A stretch of DNA of 64,000 nt from an uncultured Eubacteriales bacterium. GTDB taxonomy: Bacteria > Bacillota > Clostridia > Oscillospirales > Acutalibacteraceae. Position numbers and translations under genes: made by a program. Below the pieces are notes generated by a model. It was given only the letters and a program-made list of their open reading frames with translations, was not told where the DNA came from and searched no databases. This document shows positions 25,781 to 31,647 of this stretch, in pieces. The DNA lies in contig CAKVEP010000003.1 of NCBI GenBank assembly GCA_934729465.1, positions 1 through 64,000 on the forward strand, in the 5' to 3' direction. The number at the start of each line of letters is the position of its first letter. The first letter of the stretch is position 1.

Positions 25781-26182
25781 CTATTGTTTAAGAAAATTTG
25801 ATAATTTTCTGCGTATTCGTTCAAGGCGTTTTCTGAGAACAATGTATGAAATATTTAATTCTTTCGCATACTCTGCTTGTGTCATTGGATTCTTATCCAA
25901 ATAAAGTTTATGTATTAACTCCTTCTCTTGAGGTTTCAGCTTTGCTATAGCATCATATAGCTTGTCCTTATCAAAACTTCTACAAACATCTCCTAAAATA
26001 TCAACCGTTATGTCAGAATTTCTCTCGTCTTTATCAAACAAGTCCAGACTTTCGTGTCTTCGGGTTTCCTTACGATCGTTATTTTTAAGATTTTTATCCA
26101 GTTCAAGCATAATTTCCTCAAACTCACCATATACTTCTATAGATACATCTTCGCCAGTCACAAATTTATATTCTATTTTCAT
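25781..26182 (-). CDS. Sigma-region-4-like phage early regulator
   Basis: 133 residues from the ATG following AAGGACGAGGACA. The N-terminal half is acidic (GEDVSIEVYGEFEEIMLELD). The C-terminal half is a sigma-70 region 4 helix-turn-helix: AIAKLKPQEKELIHKLYLDK, then NPMTQAEYAKELNISYIVLR and KRLERIRRKL. Proteins of this type sit at the head of replication operons in clostridial phages and probably drive middle or late transcription. It is the first gene of the visible leftward operon. Confidence 0.85.
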   Translation of the reverse strand: MKIEYKFVTGEDVSIEVYGEFEEIMLELDKNLKNNDRKETRRHESLDLFDKDERNSDITVDILGDVCRSFDKDKLYDAIAKLKPQEKELIHKLYLDKNPMTQAEYAKELNISYIVLRKRLERIRRKLSNFLKQ

Positions 26183-26256
26183 TGTCCTCGTCCTTCCGAA
26201 TTTTTGATTTATGTTCAAAAAACGAAGGACTCTTGGTGGACCTCGCACAAAACAAA

Positions 26257-26311
26257 AAAAGACGCTGATAAGCAACTTTGAATCACTCCGATGCTTAAAA
26301 TGACGTCTTTA
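26257..26311 (-). terminator. Terminator-like hairpin upstream of the sigma-like gene
   Basis: On the minus strand AAAGACG...CGTCTTT and an inner TAAGCA/TGCTTA pair form a long stem followed by TTTTTTTGTTTTG. It lies about 75 bases upstream of the first leftward phage gene, so it would act either as a barrier to incoming transcription or as an attenuator. Confidence 0.65.
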
Positions 26312-26350
26312 ATTTTCATAAATTATGCTTAAATTATCTTTAGGTCAGCG

Positions 26351-26400
26351 ACCCAAATTCGTTGGGTTGCCGACCCAAATTCTTTGGGTTCAGCACCCAA
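26351..26400. repeat. 22-bp tandem repeats, each a small palindrome
   Basis: ACCCAA starts at 26351, 26373 and 26395, exactly 22 bases apart. The first two copies are each followed by five bases and TTGGGT, making two ACCCAA-N5-TTGGGT palindromes in tandem. A period of about two helical turns places the palindromes on the same DNA face, as expected for a cooperative operator. They lie about 145 bases upstream of the exported-peptide gene. Confidence 0.8.
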
Positions 26401-26543
26401 TCCTTGTAGAGTACAAATGACATACAAAAAATGTATATATTTCACAAAGATTAAGCGAAAGAAATATTCGCCTTTTTGTGATAAATTTTTACTGGAAATA
26501 AATGTTAATATCGAAAAGAACAATAACATAAGGAGGAAAAATC

Positions 26544-26684
26544 ATGCTTAAAAAAGTATTTGTTACGTTGGCAGCTGTTGCTTTAGTTTTTGGTGCAGTT
26601 TCGAACACAAGTATTCCTAAAAATTTAGCAGATGCTTGTTATTGTGTCTGTTGCGATCACAACGGCGATGGATGGGATAACTAG
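26544..26684 (+). CDS. Exported cysteine-rich 46-residue peptide
   Basis: ATG eight bases after AAGGAGG. A textbook signal peptide (basic MLKKVF, hydrophobic VTLAAVALVFGAV, then IPKNLADA) ends in an A-x-A signal peptidase site. Cleavage would release the 15-mer CYCVCCDHNGDGWDN. Four cysteines lie within six residues, and DHNGDG resembles the D-x-N-x-D-G metal loop of EF-hand and dockerin motifs. The preceding -3/-2 residues (A, D) make a lipobox unlikely. It is followed by a terminator and then, on the same strand, a polytopic membrane protein with a Spo0A-like domain. It could be a signal, a toxin or a metal-binding peptide; no family recognised. Confidence 0.75.
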   Translation: MLKKVFVTLAAVALVFGAVSNTSIPKNLADACYCVCCDHNGDGWDN

Positions 26685-26710
26685 CACTAAAAAATTGTTG
26701 GTTAATATAA

Positions 26711-26754
26711 AAAAAGATACATAAATCTAAATTTGTCGATTTATGTATCTTTTT
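26711..26754. terminator. Strong bidirectional terminator after the peptide gene
   Basis: A perfect 17-bp stem begins AAAAAGATACATAAATC and is mirrored by GATTTATGTATCTTTTT, with a ten-base loop. It would end most peptide transcripts and leave the downstream gene at lower expression or on its own promoter. Confidence 0.9.
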
Positions 26755-26801
26755 GTAATCTTTTACCTTATAATATAAATAATTAACTTATGTAAAATAG
26801 G

Positions 26802-27980
26802 GTGAAATTTTTGATACTTCTTACATTAATCAGTATAATTCGGTATTTAATAAGTGGTTCTTTCGCTTTTTCTATATTTAACAATTCAAAAAAATATCCT
26901 TTTAAAGTTACTGGTATTCAGTCAATTTTATATACTATTTCCCTTACCGTATTTAAAACTTTTGTAATTGATAATCCAATAATTACGTTGATTTCAGCTA
27001 TGGCGATTTTCGGGTGCCTGTTTTTAAAGAATAAGATGGAGACACCCAAAACTATGGTTACATACTCACTTTTTATAGCATGTATGCTTGAGTATACCCA
27101 CTTTATTATTTTTGAGGGTGTTTCAAACGTATGGAAATACTTTGAATTCCCTGAGGCTAAGTATGATAATTATACAAGTTTGTTGCTTTTTAGAGTAACA
27201 GTTCTTTTACTGTACGCTTTAATTATTATGTTAATTTATAAATTTGACCAAATAAATATAAAATCAGTATGTAAACTCTCAAATTATAGAATTTTCCGTA
27301 TATTTTTTATAATTGCCCTAGGGGTAATTGTCTATTTAAAGCATCACATTAAATATACTATTTCAAATGAATTCCACGATATTTTATCTATTATATTTGT
27401 ATCCTTTATAGTTTTAACCCTTATATTTACTTTTTCCTCAAAAAATTTTTTAGAAATAATTGAAGCTTTCCACAAAAGGAAAATAAATCCGGCGATAGAA
27501 GAAGCCAAACTGCAAAAGGATAAGGGGTATACCGGACTGATTTTTGAATTAAAAGAATTAAATTCACAAATGAAGTATTTTCAACATGAGCTATACATAA
27601 TCGGAATCGACATAGAAGATAAAAAAGCTAAACAACTGGTACATTGTAACGTTCTGATTAATCAAGAAGAAAATCCGGAAAAAGTAAATATGAGATCTGG
27701 CATTTATTTTTATACTGGGAAAATCTTAGGAGTACAGCCTAAAAGCGTGGAAATGAATATAAGTAACTTATTAAAGAATCATTGGAGTTCACGCGATCCG
27801 GAAATACTTAAGAAGATAAAACAAAATTATCATGGACCAATCTCTGAAGAAAATGGCGCTCCTACTCCAAGAGAATTTATGCTATATTTAGCCAAAAAAT
27901 ATAGACAAGATAGTTCTGTGAATGAAAGCACAGACAAAATTAAAATCTCATTTTTTGAAAAATGCTTATTGGATGTATAA
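26802..27980 (+). CDS. Polytopic membrane protein with Spo0A C-terminal-like domain
   Basis: 392 residues, GTG start. Seven hydrophobic segments are predicted at about 2-24, 40-56, 58-76, 85-104, 127-146, 164-180 and 191-211, an AgrC-like sensor layout. A charged linker (212-260) leads to a C-terminal domain that aligns by eye with the DNA-binding domain of Spo0A: IIGID for its IGV, YFYTGKILGVQPKSVEMNI for its LYPDIAKKFNTTASRVERAI, then NHW for VAW, and GAPTPREFMLYLAKKYR for AKPTNSEFIAMVADKLR. The recognition-helix glutamate is kept, but arginines after it are replaced (Met, Ser). No kinase or receiver domain is present. I infer a membrane-tethered regulator that may sense a peptide, perhaps the one encoded just upstream. 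Confidence 0.75.
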   Translation: MKFLILLTLISIIRYLISGSFAFSIFNNSKKYPFKVTGIQSILYTISLTVFKTFVIDNPIITLISAMAIFGCLFLKNKMETPKTMVTYSLFIACMLEYTHFIIFEGVSNVWKYFEFPEAKYDNYTSLLLFRVTVLLLYALIIMLIYKFDQINIKSVCKLSNYRIFRIFFIIALGVIVYLKHHIKYTISNEFHDILSIIFVSFIVLTLIFTFSSKNFLEIIEAFHKRKINPAIEEAKLQKDKGYTGLIFELKELNSQMKYFQHELYIIGIDIEDKKAKQLVHCNVLINQEENPEKVNMRSGIYFYTGKILGVQPKSVEMNISNLLKNHWSSRDPEILKKIKQNYHGPISEENGAPTPREFMLYLAKKYRQDSSVNESTDKIKISFFEKCLLDV

Positions 27981-28010
27981 AAGTTTTTTATTAAATACAA
28001 CTAACTATAA

Positions 28011-28062
28011 AAAATACCCACTCAGTGAAAGATTGTTTCTAGCCTGAGTGGGTAATCTTATA
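28011..28062. terminator. Terminator between the membrane regulator and XRE gene
   Basis: TACCCACTCAG (28015-28025) pairs with CTGAGTGGGTA (28044-28054) around an 18-base loop, in a convergent position with T-rich sequence on the plus strand beyond. Confidence 0.75.
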
Positions 28063-28099
28063 AATTTATCTTTTTTAATTCAAAAAACAATTACCTAAT

Positions 28100-28333
28100 T
28101 TAATCTTCAAACTCCAATAGCTTATATGGCGGAATTTTAAAAGTGTCTGCAATTGCAAACAGTGTTTTCAATGAAATTGGCTGTACAAAGTTCGGAGTTT
28201 CAACTTGCGACAAATATCCGGGACTTAATTCAACTTTTTCTGCTAAACATTCTTGTGTCATACCATTTAATTTACGATAATATGCAATTTTCAAGCCAAT
28301 TTGAATATAACGATTTTTATCAATTTTGTTCAT
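28100..28333 (-). CDS. XRE-family repressor, 77 aa
   Basis: A single helix-turn-helix domain fills the protein: YIQIGLKIAYYRKLNGMTQE, then CLAEKVELSPGYLSQVE and SLKTLFAIADTFKIPPYKLL. ATG after AAAAAGGGG. It binds DNA only; no sensory domain. Two palindromes directly upstream (28338-28365 and 28402-28418) are candidate operators. It is one of three XRE genes in a row, as in phage or mobile-element lysogeny modules. Confidence 0.9.
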   Translation of the reverse strand: MNKIDKNRYIQIGLKIAYYRKLNGMTQECLAEKVELSPGYLSQVETPNFVQPISLKTLFAIADTFKIPPYKLLEFED

Positions 28334-28337
28334 GAAA

Positions 28338-28418
28338 AATACCCCTTTTTATATTTTAGGGTATTGCATGAAATCAAAGAACATTTTAAAATATATAATA
28401 TTATAGGTATTACCTATA
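28338..28418. promoter_or_regulatory. Candidate XRE operators
   Basis: An inverted repeat AATACCC (28338-28344) / GGGTATT (28359-28365) touches the ribosome-site region of the XRE gene at 28100-28333. A perfect palindrome TATAGGTATTACCTATA lies at 28402-28418. Both share the GGTATT/AATACC core. Confidence 0.6.
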
Positions 28419-28482
28419 AATAAATATGTTACATACTGTATATATTTATTTATGCCTTTAATTATTTATCAGAACATAAGAA

Positions 28483-28499
28483 AGCCCTTGAATAGGGCT
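28483..28499 (-). terminator. Terminator after second XRE gene
   Basis: The AGCCCT / AGGGCT stem with a five-base loop is followed on the minus strand by TTTCTTATG. It lies 17 bases after the stop of the gene at 28516-28857. Confidence 0.65.
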
Positions 28500-28515
28500 G
28501 TAAAATTTTATTAGA

Positions 28516-28857
28516 TTAAGAATTTTGGTTTGACGTTCGGTTTAAAAAACATCTAATTATATCAATTAAAAGTGTTTTTTCACTATTGCTCATTTTAGAT
28601 AATGCTAAAGATAACTCCGAAATAACTGCCGCATCAGATAATTCACTTTCGCACAAAAGTCCATCTATAGTTATATTTAGTGTTATTGCTATATTTACAA
28701 CTGTTTCTAAACTTGGAACCCTTTCTCCTCGTTCTATTTGCCCCAAGAACGTTGGCGAAATCTCGACTTTTTCGGCAAGTTTTGCTTGTGTCAAGCTATT
28801 TGCTAATCGATCTTTCTTTATTTTTTCCCCTAAACGCTTATAGTTCACATTTATCAC
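28516..28857 (-). CDS. XRE-family regulator, 113 aa
   Basis: The N-terminal helix-turn-helix (KRLGEKIKKDRLANSLTQAK, LAEKVEISPTFLGQIERGER, VPSLETVVNIAITLNITIDG) is followed by a helical tail (AVISELSLALSKMSNSEKTL) of the type that mediates dimerisation. I keep the GTG start; the ribosome site (AAGGTGATT) is rather far, and an out-of-frame ATG gives a seven-codon mini-ORF just before it, which could modulate translation. Part of the three-gene XRE cluster. Confidence 0.88.
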   Translation of the reverse strand: MINVNYKRLGEKIKKDRLANSLTQAKLAEKVEISPTFLGQIERGERVPSLETVVNIAITLNITIDGLLCESELSDAAVISELSLALSKMSNSEKTLLIDIIRCFLNRTSNQNS

Positions 28858-28896
28858 TCATATTTAATCACCTTCATATAAATTAATACTAAAAAT

Positions 28897-29193
28897 TTAA
28901 TTTTCCAAATCTTTTTCATTTTTAGGATAAGGTTTGGAAAATTTTGTCCTTTCAAGCAAATAGTCGCTCGAAACATTTAAAACTTCAGCTATTATATTAA
29001 GTTCTATATCAGTGACAAACCTTTCTCCACTTTCTATTTTTTGTACTGCATTTTTGTTTACATCTAACCCTCGCAATTGCAACATATCAGCTAATTTCCT
29101 CTGAGATGTTTTTGGAACTAACTTCCTCCTCAAATCAGCAACCTTTTTTCCACATATATTGAGAGTACCGTCAGCATTTTTATTTTTATACAT
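28897..29193 (-). CDS. XRE-family repressor, divergent from SLOG gene
   Basis: 98 residues from the ATG after AAGGAGGTTGATGTT. The helix-turn-helix runs KKVADLRRKLVPKTSQRKLA, NKNAVQKIESGERFVTDIEL, NIIAEVLNVSSDYLLE. The leftward and rightward genes are separated by about 110 bases that contain two copies of a 19-bp palindromic operator, so this protein probably represses both itself and the SLOG gene. Confidence 0.92.
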   Translation of the reverse strand: MYKNKNADGTLNICGKKVADLRRKLVPKTSQRKLADMLQLRGLDVNKNAVQKIESGERFVTDIELNIIAEVLNVSSDYLLERTKFSKPYPKNEKDLEN

Positions 29194-29212
29194 AACATCA
29201 ACCTCCTTGATT

Positions 29213-29284
29213 TGACATTTACTAGTTGTCATTAAGTAAATTTTATGCTAATATAGACTTATATATGACATTCACTGGGTGTCA
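29213..29284. promoter_or_regulatory. Two 19-bp XRE operators flanking a divergent promoter
   Basis: TGACATTTACTAGTTGTCA (29213-29231) and TGACATTCACTGGGTGTCA (29266-29284) share 16 of 19 bases and both have TGACA/TGTCA ends. They are 53 bp apart, five helical turns. The rightward promoter TTGTCA (29226-29231), 17-base spacer, TAATAT (29249-29254) has its -35 inside operator 1, and operator 2 covers the early transcribed region, a clear repression layout. Confidence 0.85.
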
Positions 29285-29303
29285 AAAATAAGGAGGTATA
29301 AAA

Positions 29304-29795
29304 ATAAAAACTTGTTGTTTTACTGGACATAGAATACTAAACCAAGCTTTGAAAGTTTTTACAAAACAAATAATTACCGATGAAGCAATCAAACTTATAG
29401 ATCAAGGTGTGACATATTTTATCGCTGGTGGTGCATTAGTATTTGATACTTTAGCCGCACAAACTGTGTTAGATTTGAAAAAAGATTATGCACAAATAAA
29501 ACTGATTCTTGCGATTCCATGCAAAAATCAATCTGATAAGTGGAGTTACTATAATAAGGTAGAATACGAAAAAATTAAAAACGCATCAGATAAAGTTATA
29601 TATTTATCAGAAAAATACGAAAGCAGTTGTATGCTAAAACGGAATAGATATATGGTCGATAAATCTGATTTTGTTATAGCTGCGTGGGATGGTAGAAAGA
29701 GAGGTGGTACATATTACACTGTAAATTATGCTAAAAAACTAGGCAAAAAAATTATATTCATAGATACTGGGAGTAAAAATGATGACATTGATTGA
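29304..29795 (+). CDS. SLOG-superfamily protein (DUF1273/YpsA-like), apparent ATA start
   Basis: 163 residues. The family's N-terminal signature T-x-C-F-T-G-H-R is present as KTCCFTGHRIL but lies upstream of any ATG, GTG or TTG. The only well-placed codon is ATA at 29304-29306, seven bases after AAGGAGG. A TTG at 29349 would delete the nucleotide-binding strand. Other SLOG features are FIAGGALVFDTLAAQTVL, LILAIPCKNQSDKWSYYNKV and CMLKRNRYMVDKSDFVIAAW. These Rossmann proteins bind nucleotides or sugars and occur in mobile elements. Repressed by the divergent XRE gene. Either ATA initiates or the start codon has mutated. Confidence 0.82.
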   Translation: MKTCCFTGHRILNQALKVFTKQIITDEAIKLIDQGVTYFIAGGALVFDTLAAQTVLDLKKDYAQIKLILAIPCKNQSDKWSYYNKVEYEKIKNASDKVIYLSEKYESSCMLKRNRYMVDKSDFVIAAWDGRKRGGTYYTVNYAKKLGKKIIFIDTGSKNDDID

Positions 29796-29993
29796 CAGCG
29801 ACAGCAAATTAAAAAAAGAATTTTTGAAAATATAAAAATTGTTATGGACTTAGAAACACAACTTGATAACACCTTTAAAAGTAATAAAATTTGCACTCTT
29901 TCAGCACTTGGGATTGGCTCCATTATTAGAGGTAGTCAGAAAAATATATTAAAACAGATCAGAGACGATATAGATACAATTATTAAAAACTAA
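29779..29993 (+). pseudogene. Small gene split by a -1 frameshift at an A-run
   Basis: ATGATG with GGGAG upstream overlaps the SLOG stop and begins MMTLIDSDSKLKK, but this frame ends after 18 codons. The other frame continues without a stop for about 55 more codons (IVMDLETQLDNTFKSNKICT, LSALGIGSIIRGSQKNILKQ, then IRDDIDTIIKN). A single -1 shift at the heptamer A AAA AAA (about 29811) or one lost base in the nearby T5 run joins them into a protein of about 71 residues. It is either a decayed gene, an assembly error, or a programmed frameshift. Function unknown. Confidence 0.55.
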
Positions 29994-30320
29994 TATTGGT
30001 AATTTATTTGTGTAAATCTTTACAATGTTTAAAATCCCTCTTGACTCTGTTGTCTATTAGAGTTTATATGGATGTACGGAAAATTTGCGACAAAAAATGT
30101 CATGGCAGAATTAAGTGTTAACGCCACTTAATCCCTGCAAAAGGTAAATAAGCTACCCTTCACAATCGTAAAAACGACACCATAACTCTTTAATTATACA
30201 TTAGTATGTGTAAATTCACAAGTGGCGATTTTAAACGTGTGTAAGGGAATTAAAATGACCTTATATGCGTTTTTCTGTTTTAATTTATCCGAATAATATA
30301 TTTAAGGAGTTATAGTAAAT
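29994..30320 (+). other. Gene-free region with promoter and stem-loops; possible small RNA
   Basis: No gene seen. A promoter-like TTGACT (30041-30046) and TTATAT (30064-30069) enclose the dyad ACTCT...AGAGT, the pattern of MerR-type promoters, though no MerR gene is near. Downstream come several small hairpins: TTAAGTG/CACTTAA (30111-30131), GGTA/TACC (about 30143-30157) and TCGTAAAAACGA (30166-30177). The stretch could encode a structured leader or small RNA ahead of the gene at 30321. Confidence 0.45.
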
Positions 30321-30980
30321 ATGAATGTGTTTGAAAATGTTGAATTTTTATGTGGCAACGTGAAAGGTTGCAATGATTTAATTAATCGATTTTTGGATGT
30401 TTCTAATGATATTAAAGATTCACTAGGTGAGAAAAGTAAGCTATTAGATGAATATTTAATGGTAGTTTTCGAAGCTATAAATTCTATAGATATTTTGTCG
30501 GCCACCAATATGGCTGACAATTTATGTGCAGATGTTCTTCATTCATGTAGATGTGTTCTAAAAAATCAGCCTGTTACCAAGCAAAGACGATTTTACAAAG
30601 AAACTAAACAGTACATAGAAACCCATAATTTTAAATCTATAAATTTTGAAACAAAAGTATATTTTTACGCAGCAAATGTCTTAATTGATAATATAGAAAA
30701 TATGATTAAGATCTTTGCACGTGAAAATAAAAATAAAATTTTAAGTTTATCTAAGTATGAAAATATCAATCTTAAATATAAAGAAATAACTGGCTTAATA
30801 GACGAGCGTAAAATAGATCTTTTAAATTCTTTATTAGATGAAGCTTTCATTATGTGTCCTATAAATACAATTTTTGTTCAGGCTTTAATGTTAAAAATAG
30901 TTGAATTTATTATATATCAAGATACAGAAAGCAAAAGAAGTATTTTTAAATTAATAATTGATAATAAAAATAATAACTAA
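30321..30980 (+). CDS. Orphan hypothetical protein, 219 aa
   Basis: ATG after AAGGAG. Mainly alpha-helical and soluble (LINRFLDVSNDIKDSLGEKS, YLMVVFEAINSIDILSATNM, ENMIKIFARENKNKILSLSK). Several cysteines are spread through the sequence. Codon use is very AT-rich, like the rest of the accessory segment. It is followed after 23 bases by another orphan gene on the same strand. I do not recognise a family. Its place between XRE/SLOG genes and the ssrA junction suggests element-borne cargo. Confidence 0.65.
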   Translation: MNVFENVEFLCGNVKGCNDLINRFLDVSNDIKDSLGEKSKLLDEYLMVVFEAINSIDILSATNMADNLCADVLHSCRCVLKNQPVTKQRRFYKETKQYIETHNFKSINFETKVYFYAANVLIDNIENMIKIFARENKNKILSLSKYENINLKYKEITGLIDERKIDLLNSLLDEAFIMCPINTIFVQALMLKIVEFIIYQDTESKRSIFKLIIDNKNNN

Positions 30981-31003
30981 TTTTAGAAAGATGGAATAAA
31001 ATT

Positions 31004-31399
31004 ATGAATATAGAAGAATTTATAAAAAATAATGATGATTTAGATAAATATGTAGATGCAGAGTTGGAAAAAATTGCAGACTGTTTTTATAGCTTTGTGC
31101 ATGGATTTTGGGACTTAGATAAAATAGGATACCCTGAAAAATATCTTGAAAGTGTCGTTCCTGATGAATATAACAAAGATGGTGTTTTAAAAAAGCATTT
31201 TGATATAATTTATAAGCTTGAAGATAAATTGCAGGACATTGAAGAACAAGCACGTAAAGGTGAGGAGGGGTTTAATATTGACGAATCCATGGTTACAGAA
31301 ATTAGAAATGAATACCATGATCTAATTGATGATTTTTCAAAGAAAATGTTTATGTATGGCATGAAATTTGGTATTAAATTAGCTAAAAAAACAATTTAA
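31004..31399 (+). CDS. Orphan acidic helical protein, 131 aa
   Basis: ATG (MNIEEFIKNNDDLDKYVDAE) with a weak AGAAAGATGG ribosome site. Highly acidic and helical, with KLEDKLQDIEEQARKGEEGF and RNEYHDLIDDFSKKMFMYGM. The C-terminal FGIKLAKKTI is amphipathic. Similar small acidic proteins with a C-terminal MxxGxKxGxKL motif occur in Firmicutes mobile elements, without known function. Probably co-transcribed with the preceding orphan gene. Confidence 0.65.
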   Translation: MNIEEFIKNNDDLDKYVDAELEKIADCFYSFVHGFWDLDKIGYPEKYLESVVPDEYNKDGVLKKHFDIIYKLEDKLQDIEEQARKGEEGFNIDESMVTEIRNEYHDLIDDFSKKMFMYGMKFGIKLAKKTI

Positions 31400-31460
31400 T
31401 AAACAAATGACAAATCCGTCAATAAAAATATTGGCGGATGATTATTTTTATAAATTTTAA

Positions 31461-31531
31461 CCGTGTGAAAGTATGCAACCACCCATAAAACAATTTTCAA
31501 AAAATGCAACCGGTTGCATACGTTCACACGG
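31461..31531. repeat. Inverted and direct TATGCAACC repeats next to ssrA junction
   Basis: CCGTGTGAAAGTATGCAACC (31461-31480) and GGTTGCATACGTTCACACGG (31512-31531) are inverted copies with one mismatch. The inner copy also forms a perfect palindrome ATGCAACCGGTTGCAT (31504-31519), giving three ATGCAACC-type sites. Lying about 120-190 bases inside the ssrA 3' end, they look like arm-type recombinase or excisionase sites. Confidence 0.75.
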
Positions 31532-31594
31532 AAAGCTCAAAATGGAGTAAAAAAGCCCTTAAAATTCACATGTAAAATCCGCCTTAAAACGCTC

Positions 31595-31619
31595 AAAAGC
31601 CCAGTATTACTGGGCTTTT
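31595..31619. terminator. Terminator downstream of tmRNA
   Basis: AAAAGCCCAGT / ACTGGGCTTTT is a perfect 11-bp stem with a three-base loop, 29 bases beyond the tmRNA 3' end on the minus strand. It would work on both strands. Confidence 0.88.
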
Positions 31620-31647
31620 ACATTGTATCAATTTTGTATACATTATA

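Larger units (their letters stand above)
26183..26543. other. Intergenic region between leftward phage operon and rightward accessory genes
   Basis: No credible gene. From left to right it holds a hairpin with a minus-strand T-tail (26257-26311), a 22-bp tandem palindrome array (26351-26400), and an imperfect long hairpin (about 26442-26485, inner stem GCGAA/TTCGC, outer TCACAAA/TTTGTGA). The leftward phage promoter and the rightward peptide-gene promoter must both lie here, but neither matches consensus well enough to be called. Confidence 0.6.

Noticed and set aside
26351..26400. CRISPR array or Spo0A boxes
   Set aside because: Only two and a half units with no spacers; the sequence does not contain the TGTCGAA core of 0A boxes.
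26625..26640. Lipoprotein lipobox at the peptide's ADAC
   Set aside because: The -3 and -2 residues (A, D) do not fit L-[AS]; a signal peptidase I site is a better reading.
26728..26740. TTTGTCGA in the loop region after the peptide gene as a 0A box
   Set aside because: It is the loop of a perfect terminator hairpin and lies between, not upstream of, the two genes; the match is likely chance.
29793..29843. TGA at the SLOG stop read through (selenocysteine or recoding) into the downstream open frame
   Set aside because: A separate start with its own ribosome site overlaps this stop, and a frameshift at the A-run explains the open frame more simply; no SECIS-like structure was seen.
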